Positions 25,368-33,053 of a stretch of DNA of 43,064 bases are shown here, piece after piece. Position 1 is the first letter of the stretch; every line of letters begins with the position of its first letter. Source of the stretch: a bacterium (lineage in GTDB: Bacteria; Zhuqueibacterota; QNDG01; DSAB01); assembly GCA_016931965.1 (NCBI GenBank), contig JAFGDT010000062.1, positions 1 through 43,064 on the forward strand, read 5' to 3'. The position numbers and the translations under genes are program-made. The notes beneath the pieces are model-generated. The model ran no database searches. It saw only the letters and a list, made by a program, of their open reading frames with translations, and was not told the origin of the DNA.

Positions 25368-25903
25368 CTCGCTTTCCTCCCTAAGGCAATAAATATCCTT
25401 GAAATGCAGACTGACGTTTGCATATAAGCAAATAGTCTGCCAAAATTAAATTGATTTTATTGTATATATTGTAACCTATTGTTAACAAATTACATATGGT
25501 AACCATTATTATTGCCATTTTCATGTCTCAACACGTTTGTTCCTGGTCGATATTTTACCACCACCATGAGAAGAAAAAGATGACGGTCTAAGACCGTCAT
25601 TCAAAGAATAGTATCATTCATGATATATTTTTTAAAAATAAATATTTCTTTTCAAAAAGTCAAGAAAAATCATGATGGAACATGTTCTATTACATTTAAA
25701 TATAATAAGTTAGAGTCTATTTGATTGAAGTCGATAAATAATAAATTTCAGATTTATATAAAAAATCCTTGAACTTGTCCTTAATTATTATTAGTTTTGA
25801 ATTAATAGTATGAATAGGACTTCTCCTTGAAAATCATATCAACCATTATGAATAAGAAGAAGCGGATTATACTGTTCATCAATCCCAAAAAGATAAGGCC
25901 ACT
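25368..25903. other. 536-bp divergent intergenic region
   Basis: This AT-rich region lies between two divergent genes. It holds one clear structure, the palindromic hairpin at 25580-25600. A possible leftward promoter (TTGACT and TATTTT, 17 bases apart, near 25628-25663) lies just upstream of that hairpin. I see no open frame with a ribosome binding site and no known riboswitch. Confidence 0.5.
25580..25600 (-). other. Palindromic hairpin with leftward T-tract, possible small-RNA terminator
   Basis: ATGACGGTCT and AGACCGTCAT flank a single base. As RNA this makes a stem of about 8 bp with a 5-base loop. On the leftward strand it is followed by CTTTTTCTTC, an imperfect U-tract. No leftward gene lies just upstream, so it could end a short unannotated transcript. 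The evidence is structural only. Confidence 0.35.
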
Positions 25904-27376
25904 ATGAGCAAAATATTAATCGTTGATGATGAGGCCATTATCACTGCCCAGGTCAAAGAATATTTAACCAGCATGGGATATAAAGTATTAAAATGTGCTT
26001 CATCGGGAGAACAGGCAATTGAATTGGCACGAGAATTACGTCCGGATCTCATCCTTATGGATATTGTGATGTCGAATAATGAAATGGACGGAATTATTGC
26101 AGCAAAAAATATTAAAGAAGAACTTGATATCCCCATTATTTTTATGACGGCTTATGGTGGAGATAAGATTATCCAGGAGACAAAAGACGTCGATCCGTAT
26201 GGATTCCTTGAAAAACCATTTCAACAAAATGAATTGAAAACAACGATTGAAGTGGCGCTCTATCGCAAGGATATGGAAAGACGGTTGCGTGAATCAGAAG
26301 AAAAATACCGCTCTGTGGTTGATTCGGCCATTGAAGCCATTATGACCATTGATATCCATATGCATATCTTTTTCTGGAATCATGCGGCGGAAACCATGTT
26401 TGGGTATACAATCGATGAAGCAAAAAGCAGGCATTTTACATTCATTATACCCGAAAGACTACGGAAAAAAGTCCAAAATGAAATGGAACGCATGGTCCTG
26501 ACAGAAGAAGATTACGCTGGTGCAAAAACAAACGAGTGTATCGGTTTAAGAAAAGACGGAACTGAATTCCCAATGGAGTTTTCTCTGGCTTCCTGGATAG
26601 TAAAAGAAACCATCTATTTTACAATTATTGCACGTGACATTACGGAACGTAAAAAAATCGAACAGATGAAAAGTGATTTCGTTTCTCTTGTATCTCACCA
26701 GCTCAAAACACCTATTGCTGGCATTACGGGCTGTATCGATAATATGCTATCAGGATTAACGGGTTCATTAAATGAAAAACAGATTGAATACCTTCAAATC
26801 ATGCACGAACTGAGTTCGAGAAGTTATCGCATTATTTCCGATTTATTGAATATATCAAGAATAGAAAGAGGCATTATTTCAATAGAGATCCTTCCGCATA
26901 ATTTAAATGATATCATTTATACAGCCATAAGAGAACATGAAAAATATATCGAAAAAAAAGGATTGAAATTGAATATCAATAATATGGATGATAACATCAC
27001 AGTTCTGTCTGATCGGGATAAACTATTTGAGGCATTAAGCAATGTGATCGACAATGCAATCAAATTTACCGAGAAAGGTTCCATTACCATTAGCACAAAA
27101 AAGGATGATAAGTATGGTCTCATTGATATCATTGACACAGGAAAAGGCATTCCAGAAAACCAATTGAATAACCTGTTCCAGAAAGATCAGATTTTTAGTG
27201 GTGCACCAAAAGCAAAAAGTGGTGCAGGTCTTGGCTTATACATAGCCAAAGAATTTATGAAATTACAAAATGGAGATGTTCGAATAACATCATCAATCGG
27301 AATGGGATGCCGTGTCAGTTTTAAAATCCCGCTATTTAAAAAGAAGGTTAGGAGGAAAAATGGAAAAAATACATAA
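25904..27376 (+). CDS. Receiver-PAS-histidine kinase hybrid
   Basis: This is a 490-residue cytoplasmic signalling protein with no membrane segment. Residues 1-120 form an N-terminal receiver (acid pocket D8-D9, phospho-acceptor D53, T82, K104). Residues 131-250 are a PAS domain ending in the usual ARDITERKKIEQ. Residues 254-320 hold the HisKA domain with H265 in SLVSHQLKTPIAG. Residues 365-478 are the ATPase domain with NVIDNAIKFT, DTGKGIP and GAGLGLYIAKEF. The order receiver first, kinase last suggests it takes a phosphate or signal from another kinase and relays it. A single-domain receiver gene overlaps its end. The stimulus is unknown. Confidence 0.93.
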   Translation: MSKILIVDDEAIITAQVKEYLTSMGYKVLKCASSGEQAIELARELRPDLILMDIVMSNNEMDGIIAAKNIKEELDIPIIFMTAYGGDKIIQETKDVDPYGFLEKPFQQNELKTTIEVALYRKDMERRLRESEEKYRSVVDSAIEAIMTIDIHMHIFFWNHAAETMFGYTIDEAKSRHFTFIIPERLRKKVQNEMERMVLTEEDYAGAKTNECIGLRKDGTEFPMEFSLASWIVKETIYFTIIARDITERKKIEQMKSDFVSLVSHQLKTPIAGITGCIDNMLSGLTGSLNEKQIEYLQIMHELSSRSYRIISDLLNISRIERGIISIEILPHNLNDIIYTAIREHEKYIEKKGLKLNINNMDDNITVLSDRDKLFEALSNVIDNAIKFTEKGSITISTKKDDKYGLIDIIDTGKGIPENQLNNLFQKDQIFSGAPKAKSGAGLGLYIAKEFMKLQNGDVRITSSIGMGCRVSFKIPLFKKKVRRKNGKNT

Positions 27377-27746
27377 TGCTACAATTTTAATTGTCGAGGA
27401 CGAGTCTGTATTTCGACTCATCTATCGTGGAGTGCTTGAAAAAGAAGGTTATCAGGTATTGGAAGCAGAAAATGGATTAACCGCTTGGGATTTGGTTAAA
27501 AAGAAAAAGCCGGATCTCGTATTATTGGATTTGATTTTACCGGAGCTGAGTGGATATGAAGTCCTGAAAAAAATCAGGACAGATGAAGAAACCAAAGAGA
27601 TACCGGTGATTATCTTCTCAGTTCTTGGAGCAGGAGAGGATATTCAGAAGGCACTCGATTTGGGAGCCAATTACTATCGTGTAAAAGGATCAAATTCTCC
27701 CAGTGAAATTTTGAACTATATACACAAATTATTGGACAAAAACTGA
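27360..27746 (+). CDS. Single-domain response regulator (CheY-like)
   Basis: This is a 128-residue receiver without an output domain. LIVEDES gives the acidic pocket, PDLVLLDLILPE the phospho-acceptor Asp, IIFSVLGAGED the switch Ser, and YRVKGSNSP the conserved Lys. The ATG at 27360 follows AGGAGGAAAA and overlaps the end of the kinase gene by 17 bases, so the two are translationally coupled. It probably accepts phosphate from the adjacent kinase and acts by protein-protein contact or as a phosphate sink. Confidence 0.92.
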   Translation: MEKIHNATILIVEDESVFRLIYRGVLEKEGYQVLEAENGLTAWDLVKKKKPDLVLLDLILPELSGYEVLKKIRTDEETKEIPVIIFSVLGAGEDIQKALDLGANYYRVKGSNSPSEILNYIHKLLDKN

Positions 27747-27763
27747 TATACCAACAAAATATG

Positions 27764-27786
27764 AATGATATAGGATATCATTTTTT
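27764..27786 (+). terminator. Rho-independent terminator after the kinase-receiver pair
   Basis: AATGATAT and ATATCATT form an 8-bp AT-rich stem with a 3-base loop, followed by TTTTTT. It lies 18 bases after the receiver stop. Low GC makes it weaker than average. Confidence 0.6.
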
Positions 27787-27916
27787 ATTCAAAATCCTAT
27801 TATAATAATACTCTCATTAAAACATAAAATAGTTGATTCCTTTTTTTCTACCGGTACTTATTTCACTAGATGTCTACACAAAAAAACTAAAAATGAATAC
27901 ACCTCATATAAGAATA

Positions 27917-28402
27917 TTAAGCTATTTTATATCCAATATCTCTGAGTAATTGCTTGCGTTTTCGGATATCCTCTTCCCTTTCTATGCCTAACGGAGGGTG
28001 TCCATCCACCACACCCAAAATACCCCTCCCCTGTTCTGTTTCACCTAAGATCACCTGTGTTGGATTGGCCGTTGCGCAAAAAATACGGCATATTTCAGTC
28101 ACATTTCTAAGAACAGGCAATACATTGATCGGAAAAGCATTACCCAAAAAAAGAATAAAATGATGGCCCGCTCCAATGGACAATGCATTTTGTTGTGCTA
28201 GTTTGATTAACGAATCATCGGTACCTGTATATCGCACCAATCGTGGTCCCGAAGACTCACAAAATGCAAATCCAAATTGAATGCCCGGAACGGTTTGCAC
28301 AAGCGCTTCATACACATCTTCCACAGTCTTAATAAAATGGGATTGGCCCAAAACAAAGTTCATATCTTCAGGCTTATCAATGGAGACGACTTTTATTTCC
28401 AT
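27917..28402 (-). CDS. Adenosine-specific kinase family protein
   Basis: This 161-residue protein matches the small adenosine-kinase-like family (PF04008-type) first characterised in archaea: VSIDKPEDMNFVLGQSHFIKT, GIQFGFAFCESSGPRLVRY, ALSIGAGHHFILFLGNAFP, VCRIFCATANP-like (EICRIFCATANPTQVI) and GRGILGVVDGHPPLG. These proteins are reported to phosphorylate adenosine, but the physiological role is poorly established. The ATG at 28402 has ATTGGAGG upstream, which excludes the longer frame. It lies downstream of a small membrane protein gene and may be the end of the leftward run. Confidence 0.85.
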   Translation of the reverse strand: MEIKVVSIDKPEDMNFVLGQSHFIKTVEDVYEALVQTVPGIQFGFAFCESSGPRLVRYTGTDDSLIKLAQQNALSIGAGHHFILFLGNAFPINVLPVLRNVTEICRIFCATANPTQVILGETEQGRGILGVVDGHPPLGIEREEDIRKRKQLLRDIGYKIA

Positions 28403-28500
28403 GCGAACCTCCAATAAAAACAGATTAATAGATATCAAAGGATCAATACACCGAAATCATAAAATGGGGATAATAAAAAAAGATACAATTTTTTTAAAAA

Positions 28501-28869
28501 TTACCTTGAATAATTTTTCGAAAATAGCTTCACTGATTCTTCATTCAATAAAACCCAGATTGTATAAGCACCAATTGCCGTCCCGATGGGAATCTCAATT
28601 AAATCCAAACAGCCAATAATGAGAACAACGATTCTTGCCCATGATTTTCTCTTCAGGAGACCGATTCCGCCAATAATTTCAGGAATGGATTTTAATGATA
28701 AGAAGAAAGCAATCACCGTACCGACTATTGACGTGATGGCCATGGCGTTGGAATCACCCGAAAGAATACCTCCCCCTACAATAGCCGTAAAGACAATGAG
28801 AGCAACAAACATCCCTAAAATCCCAAATCCAATATGAATCGCTGCAACCAGCGTAATATGTTTCTCCAT
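28501..28869 (-). CDS. Small four-span membrane protein of unknown function
   Basis: This is a 122-residue protein. The ATG at 28869 is used because GAGGAG lies upstream and the longer frame would overlap gatA. About four hydrophobic segments are visible (8-30, 42-62, 66-82 and 84-105), with the middle GIGLLKRKSWARIVVLI segment common in uncharacterised bacterial membrane proteins. A HIGFGILG start recurs in similar proteins as far as I recall. No function can be given. Confidence 0.72.
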   Translation of the reverse strand: MEKHITLVAAIHIGFGILGMFVALIVFTAIVGGGILSGDSNAMAITSIVGTVIAFFLSLKSIPEIIGGIGLLKRKSWARIVVLIIGCLDLIEIPIGTAIGAYTIWVLLNEESVKLFSKNYSR

Positions 28870-28916
28870 TTCATTCTCTCCTCTAAAATCGAATGATTGG
28901 TGGGTAGAGACCATCA

Positions 28917-30368
28917 TCATTGATGATTGATATTCTTCTCGATCCAATGAGCCACACGCAGACATTGGCCTTCGCCAAAGGGTTTTGCCGTAATCTGGAA
29001 CCCGATCGGTAGCCCTTTGGAATCCTTTCCTATTGGAACTGAAATGGATGGAACCCCTGCCAGGGGGGCGGAGACGGTATAAATATCCGAAAGATACATG
29101 CGCAATGGATCATGAGACTTTTCACCCAATCGAAAGGCTGTTGTGGGAGTGGTAGGACCAATGATAATATCGCACGTCTTAAAAACGCGTTCATAATCCT
29201 GCCGGATAATTGTACGCACTTTCTGTGCTTTTCGATAATAGGCCTCATAATATCCAGCAGAAAGCACATAGGTGCCAAGCATGATCCTTCTTTTGACTTC
29301 ATCTCCAAAACCCTGACTGCGCGTTATGGTGTACATCGATTCCAGCTCCGTCAGATGATCTTTCCGGAAACCGTAATGGACACCATCATATCGTGCAAGA
29401 TTGGATGAAGCTTCTGCAGTGCAAATAAGATAATAGGTGGCAATACCATAATCCGCATGCGGTAGAGACACTTCTCGAACATTTGCCCCACCATTCTGCA
29501 ACAGGTCTGCGATCTTGTCAATTTCCTGTTTAATCTCTTTGTCCAATCCCTCGCCAAAAAATTCACTTGGCATTCCAATCTGAAGACCTTTAACATCTCG
29601 GGATAAAAATGTATTGTATTCAGGAATCGGCTGATCGGATGAGGTTGAATCGCGATCATCACGGCCAGCAATAACTTGAAGTATTTCGGCACAATCTGTC
29701 ACTGTCTGTGATAAAATACCAATTTGATCCAATGATGAAGCAAAGGCAATGAGACCATACCTTGAAATGCGTCCGTACGTTGGCCGAAGTCCCACAACAC
29801 CTGTCAGCGCAGCAGGCTGTCTGACCGATCCCCCTGTATCGGTTCCGAGAGCAGACATGGCCATTCCTGCGGAAACAGCCACAGCCGAACCCCCACTTGA
29901 TCCACCAGGTATTCTTTCGAGATCATACGGATTCTTCACAGGTTGAAAAGCTGAATTTTCGCTTGAAGACCCCATACCGAACTCATCCATATTTGTTTTC
30001 CCGATGAGAATGGCATCTTCCGCTTTCAACCGTTCTATCACTGTGGCGTCATAGGGTGAAATATAATTCTTTAATATTTTCGAGCCACAGGTCGTTCTTG
30101 TCCCTTTCATGGAAATGATGTCCTTAACAGCGACAATCATGCCTGTCAAACGCCCGGCTCGACCCTCAGCCATTTTCCGATCAACAGCAACCGCCTGTTC
30201 TCGCGCCATTTCCCCTAAAATAGAAATGAAGGCGTTGAATTTTTTATCGCCTTCATTGATCTTTTCAATATATTGTTGTGTCAAATCCTGACAGTTTATA
30301 TCCCCGGCTGCTAGCAGTTGCCGTACGGATTGAAAATCTGATTTTCCTGTCACCAAACAGGTTCCCAA
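28917..30368 (-). CDS. gatA: Asp/Glu-tRNA amidotransferase subunit A
   Basis: GatA hydrolyses glutamine and passes ammonia to GatB for amidation of Glu-tRNA(Gln) or Asp-tRNA(Asn). The amidase-signature catalytic triad is intact: K82 in VAVKDIIS, S157 in IPGGSSGGSA and S181 in TDTGGSVRQPA. The 483-residue length is normal. The first codon appears to be TTG at 30368, but no ribosome binding site is obvious and a GTG five codons later is possible. gatB and gatC are not in the window. Confidence 0.94.
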   Translation of the reverse strand: MGTCLVTGKSDFQSVRQLLAAGDINCQDLTQQYIEKINEGDKKFNAFISILGEMAREQAVAVDRKMAEGRAGRLTGMIVAVKDIISMKGTRTTCGSKILKNYISPYDATVIERLKAEDAILIGKTNMDEFGMGSSSENSAFQPVKNPYDLERIPGGSSGGSAVAVSAGMAMSALGTDTGGSVRQPAALTGVVGLRPTYGRISRYGLIAFASSLDQIGILSQTVTDCAEILQVIAGRDDRDSTSSDQPIPEYNTFLSRDVKGLQIGMPSEFFGEGLDKEIKQEIDKIADLLQNGGANVREVSLPHADYGIATYYLICTAEASSNLARYDGVHYGFRKDHLTELESMYTITRSQGFGDEVKRRIMLGTYVLSAGYYEAYYRKAQKVRTIIRQDYERVFKTCDIIIGPTTPTTAFRLGEKSHDPLRMYLSDIYTVSAPLAGVPSISVPIGKDSKGLPIGFQITAKPFGEGQCLRVAHWIEKNINHQ

Positions 30369-30409
30369 TCAAATAGTCATTTCATCACAGCAACTTGAAT
30401 CACGATGAT

Positions 30410-30613
30410 TTAATTCTGTTTCTTTTTTTCTTCTTCCTCTTCTTTTTCCAGTTCTTTAAATTCATTTTCAACATGTTTTGTAGCATCTTTGAACTCTCTG
30501 ATGCCCTTGCCCAAACCTCTCGCTAGTTCTGGAAGCCGCTTGGCTCCAAACACCAGTAAAATGATGAGAAGAATGATTAACAGTTCGGGCATTCCGATTG
30601 ATCCAAGTCCCAT
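30410..30613 (-). CDS. tatA: Twin-arginine translocase TatA-type subunit
   Basis: This is a 67-residue protein with an N-terminal hydrophobic helix ([15 protein letters not shown]), the hinge [21 protein letters not shown], and a charged coiled tail ([15 protein letters not shown]). This is the standard TatA architecture for the protein-conducting element of the Tat pathway. It sits 46 bases downstream of a second TatA/B-like gene and ahead of gatA. Confidence 0.93.
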   Translation of the reverse strand: MGLGSIGMPELLIILLIILLVFGAKRLPELARGLGKGIREFKDATKHVENEFKELEKEEEEEKKKQN

Positions 30614-30659
30614 TGTTTAGTTCCTCCTTCTTGAGTAAATGTGCGATTGATTTTCTATT

Positions 30660-30851
30660 TTATCCACGTAATTCATCATGATCATCTTCTATCATTTTTC
30701 TCATTTCATCCTGTGCACTCTTCGACGCTTTCTGAAAATCTCGCCATGCTTTCCCCAATGTGCGCGCAATTTGAGGCAACTGTTTACTGCCAAATACAAG
30801 CAAAGCAACCAGAAGAACAATGAGTAACTCTGATGTACTTATTCCAAACAT
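30660..30851 (-). CDS. Second TatA/TatB-like subunit
   Basis: This is a 63-residue protein with the TatA/B arrangement: a short hydrophobic helix with an early Glu (STSELLIVLLVALLVFG), the hinge FGSKQLPQIARTLGKAWRDFQ, and an acidic tail. The N-terminal MFGISTSEL resembles TatB starts, whereas the length and amphipathic helix resemble TatA. It may fill the TatB role beside the TatA gene. The assignment to A or B is uncertain. Confidence 0.85.
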   Translation of the reverse strand: MFGISTSELLIVLLVALLVFGSKQLPQIARTLGKAWRDFQKASKSAQDEMRKMIEDDHDELRG

Positions 30852-30861
30852 CTGTCACCCA

Positions 30862-31605
30862 TCAATCATTTTTATTCTTCTGTAATGGCATAATCAACTC
30901 AACAAATGTGACTTCTCCTCTAATGAGAGAAACAACCCAATTCTTCATACCCAACAATATATAAAATAATAATACAGGAAACAAGATCCTATGTGGAAAA
31001 ATCGCCATAAAAAGAACACACAAAAGGATACTGACAGATTGCAGTGCTATATACCAACCCTCAATGAATGATATTTTCGGCCAATCATAGGCAATGGTGC
31101 TCATCATCATAAAGATCAAGAAGAACATAAACACAATCCACACTTCAACAGGAAGGATGACCTGAAATGGCCATTTAAAAATCCAGAGCGCGGCAATGGC
31201 AATTCCGGCAACAGGGATTGGCAGCCCGATATATCCACTGCTTCTATCTCCCTTCTGAATGGTATTGAATCGTGCCAACCTATATCCCCCTGCAAAAACA
31301 TAGAGAAAACAGACGGAAAAGCCAAATAATGAATATCGACTCAAGACACCCACATAAACCAGCAGTGCCGGAGCCAATCCAAAAGAAATGAGATCAGCCA
31401 ATGAATCCAGTTCAAATCCAAAAGTGGTCTCCGAATGTGTCCACCGGGCCAATTTCCCGTCCATACCATCACACAAAACAGCAATAAGAATAAACCACGC
31501 TGCATTTGGAAGATCGCCTCTCAGGATTTCAGTAATGGCAAAAAATCCCCAGAAGAAATTGAGGAATGTAAACAAACTCGGCATGAAAAAAGACTTAGTT
31601 CTCAT
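30862..31605 (-). CDS. pssA: CDP-diacylglycerol-serine O-phosphatidyltransferase
   Basis: This integral membrane enzyme makes phosphatidylserine from CDP-diacylglycerol and serine. The CDP-alcohol phosphatidyltransferase motif is complete: D46, D49-G50, A53-R54, G63, D67 and D71 (DGMDGKLARWTHSE then GFELDSLAD). About eight hydrophobic segments fill the 247 residues. It overlaps psd by 4 bases (ATGA), so the product passes to the decarboxylase encoded just upstream. Confidence 0.95.
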   Translation of the reverse strand: MRTKSFFMPSLFTFLNFFWGFFAITEILRGDLPNAAWFILIAVLCDGMDGKLARWTHSETTFGFELDSLADLISFGLAPALLVYVGVLSRYSLFGFSVCFLYVFAGGYRLARFNTIQKGDRSSGYIGLPIPVAGIAIAALWIFKWPFQVILPVEVWIVFMFFLIFMMMSTIAYDWPKISFIEGWYIALQSVSILLCVLFMAIFPHRILFPVLLFYILLGMKNWVVSLIRGEVTFVELIMPLQKNKND

Positions 31606-32243
31606 ATTTTCTCAGCGATAATACTTTCTCCGCCTTTGACCCGGTCACCCACCGACACTTTGATTGAAACAGATTGGGGTAATACCATTTCAACCCTTGA
31701 TCCGAATTTGATCATCCCAAAACGCTGACCCCGTATGACCTGATCGCCCATTTGAAGACGGCATACAATACGTCGGGCAATCATACCGGCAATCTGTTTT
31801 AAAAAAATCTTACCCATTGCGCCTGAAATTCCGATCATTGTATTTTCATTTCTGGTTGCTGAACGATTGTCGAAAGCGGGATGGAAACATCCCGGACTGT
31901 GGTTCAAGTAGGTAACACGACCCGAAACGGGCACTCGGTTGATATGCACGTCCCACAACGAGAGATAAATTGTTACAATCTTGGCTGATGCTTCTGAGAG
32001 AGAAAAATGAGAAACATCATGGATACGAATCACACGACCATCTGCTGGTGCAAGCACAACATCGTCTCTCTCTGGGATGTTCCTCTCCGGATCCCTGAAA
32101 AAATAGATCGTGAAAAAAATCATGACTGCAAAAATACTGGCCGAAACCAGCAGTTCTATTCGTGTGAGGATTCCCCACCCGAAGACGGTCAAAATTAACA
32201 AAAGGATTTCCACCATGATGATGTTGAACGATTCTTTGTACAT
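31602..32243 (-). CDS. psd: Phosphatidylserine decarboxylase (short form)
   Basis: This enzyme converts phosphatidylserine to phosphatidylethanolamine at the inner membrane. The 213-residue form with two N-terminal hydrophobic segments (about 8-27 and 30-48) is the short PSD type. Conserved parts are VLAPADGRVIRI, SLWDVHINRVPVSG, HPAFDNRSATRNE and the self-cleavage site RFGMIKFGSRVEMVLP, where cleavage between G181 and S182 makes the pyruvoyl group. The ATG follows the purC stop by 9 bases. Confidence 0.95.
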   Translation of the reverse strand: MYKESFNIIMVEILLLILTVFGWGILTRIELLVSASIFAVMIFFTIYFFRDPERNIPERDDVVLAPADGRVIRIHDVSHFSLSEASAKIVTIYLSLWDVHINRVPVSGRVTYLNHSPGCFHPAFDNRSATRNENTMIGISGAMGKIFLKQIAGMIARRIVCRLQMGDQVIRGQRFGMIKFGSRVEMVLPQSVSIKVSVGDRVKGGESIIAEKI

Positions 32244-32252
32244 GGCACCCGA

Positions 32253-32960
32253 CTAACAAATGCGATTTTTCAATGCTTCATATTCTTCCTCAATGCGATC
32301 GGCATAGAAAGCAATCGGTTCCATTGTCTGTATATCTTCACCCGAAGTATCCCACAAATGAAAAGTATCCGGAGTCATTTCATCGCCCAACACAATGTTG
32401 TTTTGATATCGTCCAAACTCGATTTTAAAATCAGCCAATCGGAATCCTCTTCTCTCAAAGTAAGATTTAAGAACGGCATTTATTTTCCTGACCGTTTGAT
32501 CCATTTTTTGAATCTCTTCAGAGCCGGCATAACCAAAAGCACAAACATGGTCGATGGTCATCATCGGGTAGTGCAATTTCTTATCTTTCAAATACAATTC
32601 AACAATCGGACAGGGAAATATCTTTCCATTTTCAATACTATACCGTTTGCTGATTGCTCCGGATGAAAAATTCCAGACCATGATTTCAATGGGAATCATT
32701 TCCAATCTTTTGACCAACATTTCATTTGGTTTGAGTAATTTTATGAAATGTGTATGAATATGATAGCCTTCCAAATATCGGAATAAAGCAGATGATATGG
32801 CTGCATTATACTCCCCTTTATGAATCAATGCCTTTTTTTTGCCGTCTTTTATCACCGGAAGATCATCTTTAAATTGGATAACATATTGATCCGGGTGATT
32901 GGTCGGATAGATTTTCTTGAACCTTCCATCCCGTATCATTTTACCCTTTTTAACATCCAA
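32253..32960 (-). CDS. purC: PurC-like SAICAR synthetase with altered substrate-contact residues
   Basis: This 235-residue protein has the length and overall pattern of PurC: RFKKIYPTNHPDQYVIQFKD, HKGEYNAAISS, LVKRLEMIPIEI, then DFKIEFGRYQNN and LGDEMTPDT. Three positions that contact CAIR in the E. coli enzyme (Arg94, Ser100, Arg199) are Trp96, Ala102 and His201 here, in EIMVWNFSSGAISKRY and PDTFHLWD. The usual DKD.FR segment near the C-terminus is also missing. purB, the next pathway step, lies directly upstream, which supports a purine role. It could be a divergent PurC or a paralogue with a new substrate. The start is TTG at 32960 with GGGAG upstream; the ATG seven codons later is possible. 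Confidence 0.82.
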   Translation of the reverse strand: MDVKKGKMIRDGRFKKIYPTNHPDQYVIQFKDDLPVIKDGKKKALIHKGEYNAAISSALFRYLEGYHIHTHFIKLLKPNEMLVKRLEMIPIEIMVWNFSSGAISKRYSIENGKIFPCPIVELYLKDKKLHYPMMTIDHVCAFGYAGSEEIQKMDQTVRKINAVLKSYFERRGFRLADFKIEFGRYQNNIVLGDEMTPDTFHLWDTSGEDIQTMEPIAFYADRIEEEYEALKNRIC

Positions 32961-33053
32961 AACAAATCTCCCTTTCCTTATGATCTTCGGTATATTTTTT
33001 TGATTTTTTAACTACACAATACCAACCAATGAATGATGTAATAATCCCCTTTC

